Shown here piece after piece: positions 1-10,161 of a stretch of 64,000 nt of DNA; positions within the stretch are counted from its first letter, which is position 1, and the number at the start of each line of letters is the position of its first letter. Position numbers and translations under genes: made by a program. The stretch lies in contig JACKQL020000071.1 in the NCBI GenBank assembly GCA_018296165.2, positions 124,001 to 188,000 on the forward strand, in the 5' to 3' direction. The notes beneath the pieces are model-generated. The model was not told where the DNA came from. It saw only the letters and a list, made by a program, of their open reading frames with translations, and searched no databases. The stretch comes from Termitomyces sp. T153 (lineage: Eukaryota; Basidiomycota; Agaricomycetes; Agaricales; Lyophyllaceae).

Positions 1-2724
1 TGATCTTTAAGCAGGAAGTTGACATATCATGATTCTGCCCTTTTGGTGCCACTGCATATGTCCTGATTCCCAAGGATCAGTGAGACAGAAAATTTGCAGA
101 GAAAGTGCAAAAGGTTGTACTCATTGGATACCACAACAGAGAAGAAGGCATACAAATTACTAGACATTAAAATAAGAAAGGAATTCAGCAGTCAAAACAT
201 CTGTTTTGATGAGGACAAAAACTAACCTCCAGCAGCCTCAGATTTAAAGAATGAAATTGATGGCTAGTGGGAGCCAAACTTCCTACAATCCCTACTCAAT
301 AGTCAACCAAAAGGCCAAACTGTCATGACCCACTCCCTGGACCCCCAAACACCATTCCCAACCTGCTCACCCCCTCTAGAGTTATCCCCAATGTCCCTTC
401 AAACTCCCCCAACCTTCATTGACCTATGATGCCTACTCTGGACAACTCCAATGCTTCTCTGGCAAACCACAATGGTCCCCTGGCTAACTCTGATGCCTTC
501 TCTGCAGTCATCAATGCTTCCCTAACTCTCCTGAGCTCCTGAAACCTCCCCCACTGTTCCTGACTCTAGCATACATCATCAACTCATCTTCCTAGTTTGC
601 CTGACCAACCCTGGAGCATCACAAAGACCCTGGGACAGCCCACATCCTCAATTGATCCCATCAGAACATCAATGCAGCTTGTCCCCTGATCACAACTGAC
701 ATCTATCAACTCTGTGCAGCTCCATTGAGCCCCACTGCCAGACCCACTGTCCTCCAGAGCTCTCCAGTAGTCAGTATATAAGTTGTAGAGTAGCACCTCA
801 TACTCTAGTCTTCATATTGCTTAACATTACCTATGGTCTGATTGTTTCTGTCTTGTGTTTTGTGTTCTGTGTTATGTTTCCCTTTATCTCAGTCTCCTGG
901 TCTTATCTCAGTCTCCTGGTCTTATCTCAGTCTCCTGGTCTTGTCTTGTCTCTATTTCCATTATTGTTCTTGTTATCATTTCATATCTCTGCTTGAATCT
1001 AATTTTTGTTCTTGTCTCAATCTTGTCTCAACTCCATCTTGTCTTGTTTGACTCCATTTTCATTATTGTGTTCAAGTCCTTTCAATCCTAATGCCTTGAC
1101 AAACTCCATGCTTATGATTACAAACTCAAACATTCTTTGAACCAACTCTGGACCTTGCTATTTGCTCAGCCCTGAAACCCATCAACTTTTGTTGATCCCC
1201 TATCAAACTCTAGCCCTGCTCCCATCACTCACATAGCCTCTGTTTGCCCTGCACCTCTAATACTCACTTCTGGACTTGTACTTAATGTCCCATCAAGTCT
1301 GACCTTTTCCCTGCAACTTGTCTTAGACTTCTCTGGACCACTCCAGACTTGTTCAGATCACTCTCCATCACTTATCCTCACAAGTCCCAATGTCTAGACC
1401 TTCTCTGAATGCCCAGTTATCAGTGCAGGATATTGCATCTGCCTAGTAAGGATTCACCCAGTGTAGCTGAGCGCCCATGGTCAGTGGAACCTGACACAAA
1501 CCATCACCACATCTGAATACAAATCAGATGGGGAATTGGACACAGAGTCAGTAGGAGCAGACTCACCTGTCAAGGTTATCCCAACAGAGACAAACCACAT
1601 CTCAGAAAGACATCCAGCAATGCTCACAACTTCACTGCCTTCAAGCCCATCACCAATGCCAACAACCATTGCAGTAAAATAAAAGTGCAAAACTGGACAA
1701 ATATCAAGTTCAGTGGAAAAGACATCTGAACTACAAAGAGGAAAAAGTACATGCACCCATAAGATTGTAGTCTGTGACACTGACTATTGAAGAGCCATGG
1801 ACCTGCAGGCAAAGCAAAGAGAAGAAGGGAAATCTGAGAAGCATGCACATACAGATGATGCTACCACTTCAGAGTCCAACACACCTCACTAAATGATGCT
1901 TGACATTCAAGCACACACCAAAGACCTAGAACTCAGTGACTTGACTGATCCACCAGAGTCAGAATGTGAGGAAGAAACTTCACCAGAATCTCTCAAAGTG
2001 GACCATCTAAAAACTCTTGCCATGAAATGTAAAGGAAGCTTTTGAAGAACTTGATCATGAGCACTGGAAACCTGCCCTGCAGGAAGAGATTCAGAACCTC
2101 ATTGAAAACAATGTCTATGAGGTCATACTAATACCCAAGAGTATAAAGCCCATCACCTCTAAGTTAGTTTTCCACATCAAATATGAAGCAAGCAGAAATG
2201 TCAAATGCTACAAGGTCCATATCATGGCTTGTGGCTTTATGCAGGTTGAAGGATGGGACTACAAAGAAGTGTGGGCCATGGTAGCAAATCTTGAATCCAT
2301 ATGCATTATACTTGCACTAGTGGCCAAGTATGATCTCAAGCTTGACTAGATGGATGTATCAACTACTTACCTAAATGGAGAATTAGAGGAGGAACTTTAT
2401 ATGATGCCCCCTCAAGGCATAGCAATCTCTGATGGTCATTGTCAGAGATTAAGGGTAAATGTATGGGTTGAAGCAAGCTGGACATATGTAGAACCAAACA
2501 CTCAACAAGAAACTCTGTGGTCTAAGCTTCACATGCCTCAATGCCAAAACATGCCTTTACATTTATAAACAGGAAGATAAGATCTGTTTCCTTGTAATTG
2601 ACATGGATGATTTCATACTCACTGCAAATTCCCAACCTTTCCTCCACAATATAAAGAGAAAGTTGTCAAAAACCTTCAAGATGCATGACCTTGGCCTAGC
2701 AACATACATCCTAAAATACTTGGG
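1..2724 (+). mobile_element. Broken Ty1/copia retrotransposon pol (integrase C-terminus to reverse transcriptase)
   Basis: Positions 60-230 read as the copia integrase tail (VLIGYHNREEG, then a frameshift into a LLDIK..RKEFSSQN..FDE-like stretch). Positions 2,035-2,720 read as the copia reverse transcriptase N-terminal half. It begins with a W.PALQEEIQNL.ENN block, then GWDYKEVWAMVA, then MDVSTTYLNGELEEELYM, which carries the first conserved RT aspartate, and ends near KTFKMHDLG. In-frame stops, for example just before MDVST, and frameshifts show it is dead. A solo LTR (321-1,496) sits in the linker between integrase and RT. The right end is lost where an LTR fragment begins near 2,725, so RNase H and the downstream LTR are absent. 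The window starts inside the element. CG dinucleotides are nearly absent. Family assignment is firm; exact ends are not visible. Confidence 0.85.
321..1496 (+). mobile_element. Solo LTR (1,176 bp) inserted in the copia remnant
   Basis: The segment begins TGTCATGACC and ends AACCTGACA, the TG...CA ends of an LTR. It is flanked on both sides by the 5-bp direct repeat CAAAC (316-320 and 1,497-1,501), which is its target-site duplication. A TATA box (TATATAA at about 776) lies in the sense direction. No internal coding sequence is attached, so this is a solo LTR left by LTR-LTR recombination. The same family recurs on the minus strand at 3,292-5,551 and 3,713-4,839. It splits the copia reading region between integrase and RT and is therefore younger than the copia copy. 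Confidence 0.88.
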
Positions 2725-3291
2725 CAGACTTGATAGCCAACAAGTATGTGGTTGAGTTGAGAAATAAAAGAACTGAGAAAGATAAACCTGGAAACTGATA
2801 GATTGAAGAGAAAGAGACAGGAGGATGAACACAAGTAAAAAGCAGACACAATAGGTAATCTCAAGACTGGAGTGTAGCTACAGACTAGGGGACCTTATAT
2901 AGCTGTAGAATACTACTAAAAGATAAAGCTGGAAGTGATCTAAGTTAGGTGGGAGTGATCTAACACAAGTAGAAGTGATCTAAGTCAAGTGGAAGTGATC
3001 TAGGTCAGGTGAAAGTAATCTGAGTCAGGTGAAAGTGATCTAAGTCATAGCAGGAAGTGATCTAAGTCATGAGAAAGTGATCTGGAACAAGGAAAGCAAT
3101 CCTAGAAGTGATCTGGGCCAGGTGGAAGTGATCTGGGCCTGTGGAAATGATCTGGAACAGGAAAAGCAGTCCTTAGGGGTGGCTAAAACCTGGATGTGGC
3201 TGAAACAAGACTGTGGCTGAGATCTGGGGGTGTGGCTGAGATACAGAGAGGGACTGTGTAGATTCTGAGGTTGGATAATGGTGAAGGGAGG
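2725..3291 (-). mobile_element. Truncated copy of the ~500-bp LTR family
   Basis: Read on the minus strand this matches the complete solo LTR at 62,322-62,820. They share the block CTTCACCATTATCCAACCTC (3,267-3,286 here), the ~20-bp promoter repeats, TATATAAGGTCCC (around 2,890) and the CTACACTCCAG leader. The first ~26 bases of the LTR are missing because the LTR at 3,292 abuts it. The other end runs into copia RT sequence near 2,725 and its exact border is blurred. The copy is longer than its relative mainly because the 20-bp repeat array is expanded. Confidence 0.7.
2925..3165. repeat. 20-bp minisatellite in LTR promoter region (about 11 units)
   Basis: Degenerate tandem units of the type GAAGTGATCTAAGTCAGGTG recur about every 20 bp. 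The core AGTGATCT (or a close variant) can be counted about eleven times. The complete LTR at 62,322-62,820 has only about five units of the same repeat on the opposite strand. The units lie upstream of the LTR TATA box in sense orientation, so they occupy the U3 enhancer position. Confidence 0.8.
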
Positions 3292-5551
3292 TGTCAGGTT
3301 CTGCTGACCATGGGGGCTCAGCTTAACTGGGTAAGTCCTTACTAGGCAGACACAACATCCTGCACTGGTAACCTAGTGCTTTGGAGGGGTCTGAACTTCA
3401 GATACTTGCAAGGGTAAGCCAAGAGAAGTAGTCTGAGCAAGTCTGAAGTGATTGAGGAAGTCTAAGACAAGGTATGAGGAAGGGTCAGGCTTGGGGAAGT
3501 TCCAAATACAAGTCCAGAGGCAAGTATTGATAATGCAGGGCAAATAGAGGCTACATGAGTGATGGGAGTGGAGCTGGAGTTTGATAGGGGATCAATGTAG
3601 GTTGATGGGTTATGAAGCTGAGCAAATAGTGAGGTCTGGAGTTGATTATGAATATTTGGGAGGTTGTGATTGTAAGTGTGGAGTCTGTAATAGCATTAGA
3701 GTTGAAGGGGACTGTTAGGTTCTGCTGACCACAGGGGCTCAGCTACACTGGGCAAATCCTTACTAGGCAAATGTGATTCCCTGCACTGATAACTGGGCAC
3801 TTGGAGAGAGTCTAAGTGTGGGGGACTTGTGAGGGCAAGCAATGGGGAGTGATCTGAACAAGTCTGGAGTGGTCTGGAGGAGTCTAGGATGAGTTGTGGG
3901 GGAAGGGGGAAACTTGATGGGGCATCAGGTACAAGTCCAGAAGTGAATATTGTGGGTGCAGAGTAAGTGCAGGCTATGCAAGTGATGGGAGTGGAGCCAG
4001 AGCTTGATGGGGAATCAACAGAGGTTGATAGCTTTTGGGACTGAGTGAGTAGTGAGGTCTGGAGTTGGTTTAACAAATGTTCAGGGGTTGTAATCATAAG
4101 CACAGAGTTTGTGAGGGTGTAAGGTCAAGAGAACTTGGACACAATAATAGAAACAGAGTCAAACAAGATGAGATGGAGCTGAAGGGAGTGAAATGGAGTC
4201 AAGACAAGATTGAGATGAGAACAAAAATAGATTTAGGTGGAGATACAAAATGATAATGAGAATGATAACAGAGATAGAGACAAAACAAGACTGGGAGACT
4301 GAGAGAAGAGGAAACATAGTACAGAATACAAAACACAAGACAGAAACAATCAGAAACACATCAGGTAAGGCAATATCAAGACTAGAGTATGAGGAGCTAC
4401 TCTATGACTTATATACTGACTATTGGAGAGCTCCAGGGGACAGCGGGTGTGGTGGCAGGGCTTGGCAGAGTCGATGGGTGTTGGTTGTGATCAGAGGGTG
4501 GGCCACATTGATATCTTGATGGGATCAGTTGGGAATGCAGGCCATCCTGGGATTATTGTGATACTTCAGAGTGGGTCAGGGGAACCAGGGTGATGGGCTG
4601 GTGATGTATGATGGGGTCAGGAATGATGGGGGATGGTTCCAGGGGCTTAGGAGAGCCAGGGGAAGCATTGGCAGCTGCAGAGAAGGCATTGGAATTGGCC
4701 AGGAGGCTGTTGGAGTTAGCTGGAGTGGGCACAGAGAGTAGACAATGGTTGGGGGAGTTTGATGGGGCATTGGAGGAGACCCTGGGGGAGCAGGTAGGTT
4801 GGAAATGATGTGTGGGGGTCCAGAGAGTGGGTTGTGACAGGGACTTGTACACAACAAAGAAAATAGAGACAAACAAGATGAGATGGAATCAAGGCAAGAT
4901 TGAGATGAGAAGGAAAATAGATTGAAGTGGAGATATGAAATGATAACAAGATGATAATGGAGATAGAGACAAGACAAGGCTAGGAGACTGAGATAAGAGA
5001 AAATGTAACAAGAAACACAAAACACAAAGAGACAAACAATCAGAACATGGTAAATGCAGGTAATATCAAGACTAGAGTACTAGATGCTATTCTACAACTT
5101 ATATACTAACTACTGGGACAGCTCTGGGGATAGCAGGTCTGGTCGCAGGGCTTATTAGAGCAGTATGGAGTCAACAGGTGTCAGTTATGATCAGTGGGCA
5201 GGCTGCAGTGATATAGTGATGGGATCAAATGGGAACATGGGCTGCTCCAGAGTCATTGTGATGCTTTTAAGTGGGTCAGGTAAGTCAAGGTGATAAAACA
5301 GTGATGTACACTGGCATCAGGAACAGTGGAGGTGGGTTCCATGGGCTCAGGAGGGGAAGGGGAAGTGCTGGGGCCTGCAGAGAACACATTGGAGTTAGCT
5401 AGGGGGGGCATTGGGGTTTGCTAAAGAAGTGCCAGAAATAGCCAGAGTAAGCATTGTGGGTGAACAAAGGTTGGGGGAGCCAAAGGGGGGACTCCAAGGA
5501 GGTGAGGTGGCTTGGGAAAAAGTCTGGAGTTTCTGGGAATGGGTCATGACA
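3292..5551 (-). mobile_element. 3' LTR of a Ty3/gypsy element, interrupted by a nested LTR
   Basis: On the minus strand it begins TGTCATGACCC at 5,551 and ends CCTGACA at 3,292. Removing the nested LTR and one target-site copy leaves 3,292-3,712 plus 4,845-5,551, about 1,128 bp, close to the 1,176 bp of the solo LTR at 321-1,496. Directly before its start on the minus strand is a purine run (GAAGGGGGGGTGA, 5,552-5,564), as expected of a polypurine tract. This makes it the 3' LTR of an element whose interior extends rightward from 5,552. No matching target-site duplication is visible because the other LTR is missing. Confidence 0.78.
3713..4839 (-). mobile_element. Solo LTR nested inside an LTR of its own family
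   Basis: This copy of 1,127 bp has ends TGTTAGG on the plus strand and GTGACA on the right. The direct repeat GGGAC flanks it (3,708-3,712 and 4,840-4,844). It aligns throughout with the surrounding LTR halves: the block after the left end repeats 3,292-3,712, and 4,130-4,800 repeats 4,850-5,540. It therefore jumped into an existing LTR of the same family. The sense-strand TATA box reads TATATAAG near 4,410. Confidence 0.85.
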
Positions 5552-5989
5552 TCACCCCCCCTTCAGTGTTGAGACTCTTGAGATACAGGGCATGGGTCAT
5601 GGATCAGCAGGGGCATGGGAATCAAAGCCAAGTAATATTTATCAAACCACAGCAAGCAGTGGTGGCATGAAGAACAAAGTTGAAGCATGGCCACTATTGT
5701 CAGAGGGCTCTTCCCAATCCATTAAAAGGGTCAGACATACTCCAGTGCTTTCCTACTTTTTCTAATGTCTTCCTCTGCATCAGCATCTTTGTCAGCTGCT
5801 TCCCTGACTCCCTCACCTTCCAACAAAAACTGTGTTGACATGTGAGCAGAGTACAAAGGCCACTGTGCAGAGTATGATTCTCAGTAGGACTATAAAAAGA
5901 TCAAGGCAATGTATTGCAGTTGTAGGCTTTCTTGTGATGGTCTTGGCAGGTGACACATTACTGGCCTTAGCTTTGCAGAACTGCCCATA

Positions 5990-7380
5990 GTGGTGGTGGG
6001 CCCTTTGGGGGCTTCATCTCAGAGTGGGGCTCCAGCATGGTTGGCCTCAATGTTGGCAGGATGTTGCTCAAGACCCAGGTTTGGTCTAGGGGTGGTGCAT
6101 GTTGTTCTGGAGGCACTGCAAGTTGTGCAGGCAGAGGTGACCCCAGAGAAGTTTGCAGAGGTGGTGGGCAAGTGTGGAGTCCTCCAACCCTCAAATGGTG
6201 CTAGGTGGAGGCTCCAGTAAGTGACTAGTAAGATTTACCAGGTTTTGGCTGACTTAATTGCATGGTGTACTCTCTGTGCTCAATGTAGGGAGAGATGCAA
6301 GTTTGAGGCACTGCAGGGTTCTTGCCAAGACACATCAGTGTGTCTCCCCTGTTGGACAAGACATGAGAAGTGTTCTATCTTGTTGAGCTGGCATACAGCC
6401 TGTGTGTCAATGGAGCAGAGGTGGGACCTGGTATGGGTGGCAAAGCACATGGGTGAGGGGTGCAGGGGTAGCATGTCAGGACAGGGTTCCAGAGTGGAGG
6501 GTGGGGGCAGTAGAGGGCAGCCTGTAGCAAAGGTGAGGCCTCTGCAGAGTGGGCAGAGAGAGGGAGCCCTAGTGGCACATGACAAAGGTAAGTAGAGGGC
6601 TTTCCCCTCACTAGAGCTGGGGCCCAGCAAACAGCTGCAGAGTAGAGAGTTTATGGCAGGCCCTCCTGGGCCACACATGTATTCTCCTGGAATGGAAGCT
6701 CTGATGAGGGGTTCTGGAGGGACTTGCAAGCTGTCCCCTTTAATCTCCAGGACTCTCTTGTGCTGACAGGTAGAGGCATTAATAGGAATGCTAGCAACTC
6801 ACAAAGAGGAGCTCTAAAGGGTGGAGGAGGATTGTGATGCCATGCAGAGGGACAGGGACATGGCAGAGGGACAGGGATGTAGCACAGCAGAAGCAGGAGG
6901 TTGTTGTGCAGGTGGCCACCAAGTAGTTGCTGGAGATCCAGGGGTTGCAGGAACAGCTGGATGAACTGGAGGTGCAGGCAGAGCAGAGGATAGAGGTGCA
7001 GTGGGGAGCATCTGAAACAGGAGGTGCCCTGAGCAGTGGTTGAGGCTAAGAGGCAGTGCAAGGAGTGGCTAGCCAACAAGGCAGCCTTGGAGCAGAGGGG
7101 GATCATATGTGAGTCCTCTATTTCTTCTTATAGTTCTACTGACACAAGTTGACAGACTGGGTCTAGGAGCACCAGATTCTTCTAGACAGGGTGTTGGCCA
7201 CCCACACATCAACTCAGGACAAACTGGCACAAATGTATGGGGATCTCCCTCTGGAGTTAGAGCAGGGCTTTAGGCAGATGGGGCAGTTGCTGATGGGGCA
7301 CCAACAGAGAAATGCAGCAACTCCCAAGACATGATGGGAGGTGGCCACCAATATGGAGGAGCCCTTACCTGGCTAGCCTA
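5990..7380 (+). pseudogene. Fossil of a Cys-rich plus coiled-coil gene, antisense to the gypsy interior
   Basis: On the plus strand several shifting frames give protein-like sequence. At 6,260-6,440 a cysteine-rich segment has a paired-Cys pattern (CTLCAQC, CLPCW, EKCS) followed by a conserved-looking W...RWDLVWVAKHM. At 6,890-7,000 there is a Leu/Gln/Glu-rich helix (LLEIQGLQEQLDELEVQAEQ). At 7,150-7,360 comes a block containing LLDRVLATHTSTQDKLAQMY and LPLELEQGFRQMGQLLMG. The order Cys cluster then coiled coil then C-terminal block resembles an abundant, repeat-associated gene family I recall from mushroom genomes, but I cannot name it. Stops and frameshifts separate the parts. Function unknown; it could have been carried by the element or overwritten by it. 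Confidence 0.45.
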
Positions 7381-8329
7381 AAGTTCTAGGTGTGGTAGTG
7401 GTACAAATGGAAGTAGATTTGGTTGGGGAGATGGCAAGGGGACTTCTGGAGGAGAAGGAGGAGTGGAAGTAGTCAGACTTCAGTCTTGCACTTTTCTTAA
7501 TTTCCTTTTGTACCTTTTTGCAATTACAACTTTGTCCATATTGATTTTTCAGAGTTCTGGTGAGCATGCAAAGTCTCAGATCATGTGAGGGAATGAGAAA
7601 ACAAAACATGTAGGGGGTTACTTATAGGAGTTGAATTCCTAGTAAATCCAGAGGTGGGGGTTATGCCCACTAATGCCATCTGTGTTAACTAGTCCCAGAG
7701 GAGCTGGTGGAGAGGGGTGGAGGTCCCTTAGCAATTGTAGAGGCAACAGGGTGGGAATTGTTCTTGGGGGGCAGAGTAGGTCAGAGGTGGGAGTCCTTGT
7801 TGGTGTAGTGAGAGTGAGCTCTGGGAGTGGGTTGGAGTTGTCATTGTAGTAGACTGAACAGGAAATAGTCTTACATGCCAGCTATTCTGTAAACAGTTAA
7901 CATAGGGGCAGAGATACTTCCTCCTGGTCTGATTTGCTCATTCTTGTAGTCCATTGATCCCTAAGTATGGAGAAGTTGATAGGTTGGTTTTGAGGACTGA
8001 TGGTGTCTGGGGGTTTGTGTTTTGGTGGAGGCATGCCTGGGCAAGTGTTTGCTGAACTCTGGAGTGTGGTTGAGGGTGCAGCAGGGTCTTGCAAGGACTG
8101 GTTTAGGCAAGTTTCTCTGGTCTGGAGGTGGGGGTTATAGGTTTGAAGGTGCTACATAGCATTCTCTTTTGTCCCTGACCAAGAGTAAGTCCAGAGACAA
8201 GTAAGGGAGTCTTACATATTTCTGGTGTGCCTGGAGCTTGTGGTGCTGCCAGAGTGCATTAAAATGAGTTGGTCTGAGGTCCAGAGCATGGATTTGTCCT
8301 TCCTAGAGTACAAGTTGGTGGTTCAGAGA

Positions 8330-9100
8330 CAGCATGGAGAGTTGGTTAGTTGGCAGTTCTTGTGGAGTTGTTTCTGGGTGCCATGCTGAGTGGGGAAGGG
8401 TTTGGGGTTGTGTTCCATAGGTCATCCTTTCTGGGATAGGAGCCAGTGGTCCAGAAGTAATGCTAGGAGCAAGTTGGTTGCTGGTTTATTGGGGGAGTTG
8501 CTCTTTGAGGGTTGTATTGAGCAAGGGAAGGGTCCAGAGATAGCTTCATCCCTTTCCAGAGTAAAGCCAGCAGGTTGGCAGAATTGCTTTTCAAGAATAG
8601 TGAAGTAGGAGAGGGTCCAGAAGTAGTTTTGTTCCTTTCCAGGGTAAAGCCAGTGGTCTAGTGGCAGCATAGGAGTTGGGTGGGGCACTGGCTTGTTGGC
8701 AGAGTTATTCTTTGGAGGTTACAGTGCATGGAGAGGGACAGAGGTGCATTTCATAGGTTGTCTTTTCTGGAGTAGGAGACAGAGGTCCAGAGTTAGCTTG
8801 AAGGGCTGGTTGGTTGCTGGCTCATCAACAAGATTGTCTTTGGAGTTTTTGTTGGGTGGAAGAAGGGGTCTGGAGATGTGCTTCATGGGTTCACCCTTCC
8901 TATAGTGGGAGCCAGAAGTTTGGAGGTAGTGTGGAGAGTTAGTTGACTGCTGGTTTGTCAAGGGGGTTGTCTTTCAGGATGGTGCTGATCAGGAGAAGAA
9001 ATCTGGGGGTGCATTTCATTGGTCCATTCTTCTCAAGACTGGGGAGGGAGGTTCAGAGTGGGTGGTGGGTTCCACTGGGTGGTGGAATTCATTTTGCTCA
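8330..9100. repeat. Degenerate tandem repeat, unit about 90-132 bp
   Basis: The phrase TTGGTTGCTGGTTTATTGGG and its variants (TTGGTTAGTTGGCAG, ACTGGCTTGTTGGCAGAG, TTGGTTGCTGGCTCATCAAC, TTGACTGCTGGTTTGTCAAG) recurs at about 8,340, 8,472, 8,683, 8,808 and 8,940. A shorter unit lies near 8,562. Each is followed by a gap of about 60 bp and a GGTCCAGAGATAG/GTCTGGAGATGTG motif. Units have diverged strongly and carry no CG. It lies inside the gypsy remnant and gives no convincing protein. Confidence 0.65.
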
Positions 9101-9249
9101 GTTTCAAAGGGCTTCTTTGAATGCACATTAGGCTTCTGTGTAGGGGGTGTTGAGTTTTGTGTTAGGTCAACTGGTAGTAGCAGGGGGTGGGGTTGTATTT
9201 AGAGGGGTTCTTAGGCCAGTGAGTGGGCAAGTGGTGGAGTGGTTTGGTA

Positions 9250-9620
9250 GGGGCAGTAGTACTTCTGGAGTCATTCTAGGATGTGATGGACATGTTCCAG
9301 TTATTCCTCCAAGAATTTGAGTGGGTCAAACTGTTGTCCAAGTGTGCAAAAGCATTGTCCATGGTGTGGAGGAAATCGTTTGCAAATACTGGAGGATGAC
9401 AGAAGAGCTGGTTGTTCAAGGGCATCACTTGGAACTCAAAGGGGTGATGGCAGATGTAAGGGGCAGTCTTCATTGTAGCTGGAGCAGAAATTTCTTAGCA
9501 CTGTGGAAGTGGTTAACAAGATTTCCAATTAGAGAAAGTGGATACCACTTCTTTTGGGGACTTTGCTGACTTCCTGATAGTCAGTGCAGAGTCAAAGAGG
9601 CCATTCACTTTTCTTAGCAG
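9250..9620 (-). pseudogene. Ty3/gypsy reverse transcriptase fragment
   Basis: Minus-strand reading in shifting frames gives KKWYPLSLIGNLVNHFHSA, then KTAPYICHHPFEFQVMP, then FANDFLHTM, a LDN and a SLTHSN-like stretch. These correspond in order to the gypsy RT blocks around the DRYPLPLI motif, the KTAF.T..G.FEF.VMPFGL block and the FANDxL...YLDDILIFS block. The catalytic YxDD is disrupted by a frameshift, and at least two frame changes occur within about 350 bp. This is the evidence that the CpG-poor block up to the island edge is a gypsy remnant. Confidence 0.75.
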
Positions 9621-9735
9621 CTAGGTTGTGACTCTGGCAGACAAGGTTGGAGCACAAGACATTTTGCTGAGCTTGTGGGGTGAGTATCCCAAGTTTGGTT
9701 TTTGAGCCTTGCAGAGGTCATTTTATCTAGATCTT

Positions 9736-10161
9736 CCAGTTTCGGTTCTATCTTCTAATGAGATCTTGGCAAGTGGCTATCATTACGACCCGAGATTCTC
9801 CGGAGACTCCGCAGTTACCCCCTATGATGGAGCTGGTGAGGGTTGTACAGTGATAGTACTTGAACTTTGATTCCTCCGAAGACTCGAACCCATAACCTAG
9901 ACTTAGTCAGAAAGATCAATACATACAGAATTAGTTGAGCGAAAAAGAAACTCTAAGTGGAAGTGTACACTAGATGAGCTACAATGCTACAGGGATACGA
10001 GAGGTACAGCTTGACAAGCATAGTTATACAGGATTATACACCATACCAAAATGATGGACAAGCTGCAGCATCAGGTGGATGCAAGATATATCATAGAGTT
10101 TGCCCCATGTAGTAAAACCGAGATAAGAGAAAGAACAGCAAGAAGCATGGTAAACATAGCA
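9736..10161. other. Left edge of the gene island; 3' flank of the histidine kinase
   Basis: CG dinucleotides reappear abruptly: the first is in TTTCGG at 9,744, followed by several in ACCCGAGATTCTCCGGAGAC at about 9,790-9,810. There is no recognisable gene here. It holds the downstream flank of the minus-strand histidine kinase, whose stop codon is at 10,162-10,164. Confidence 0.6.

Larger units (their letters stand above)
5552..9735 (-). mobile_element. Decayed interior of a Ty3/gypsy retrotransposon, 5' part missing
   Basis: The interior runs on the minus strand from the island boundary at about 9,735 down to the 3' LTR at 5,551. The only recognisable pol piece is reverse transcriptase at 9,250-9,620. 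Integrase could not be recognised between RT and the LTR. Instead there is a tandem repeat block (8,330-9,100), a stretch without recognisable coding (7,400-8,330) and a plus-strand gene fossil (5,990-7,380). The left LTR, gag and protease are absent, cut off where the CpG-normal island begins. The element is dead through frameshifts and stops. CG is almost absent. Confidence 0.65.

Noticed and set aside
2563..2864. Minus-strand ORFs over the copia/LTR junction
   Set aside because: Hydrophobic low-complexity frames antisense to copia RT and LTR; no domain support.
2925..3165. CRISPR-like array
   Set aside because: The ~20-bp units are contiguous and degenerate with no unique spacers, and the host is a fungus; it is a promoter minisatellite.
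9870..9960. tRNA-like T-loop (rc GGTTCGAGTC) on the minus strand
   Set aside because: The flanking bases do not form a T-stem or a 7-bp acceptor stem, and no D or anticodon arm is present; it is a chance match near the island edge.
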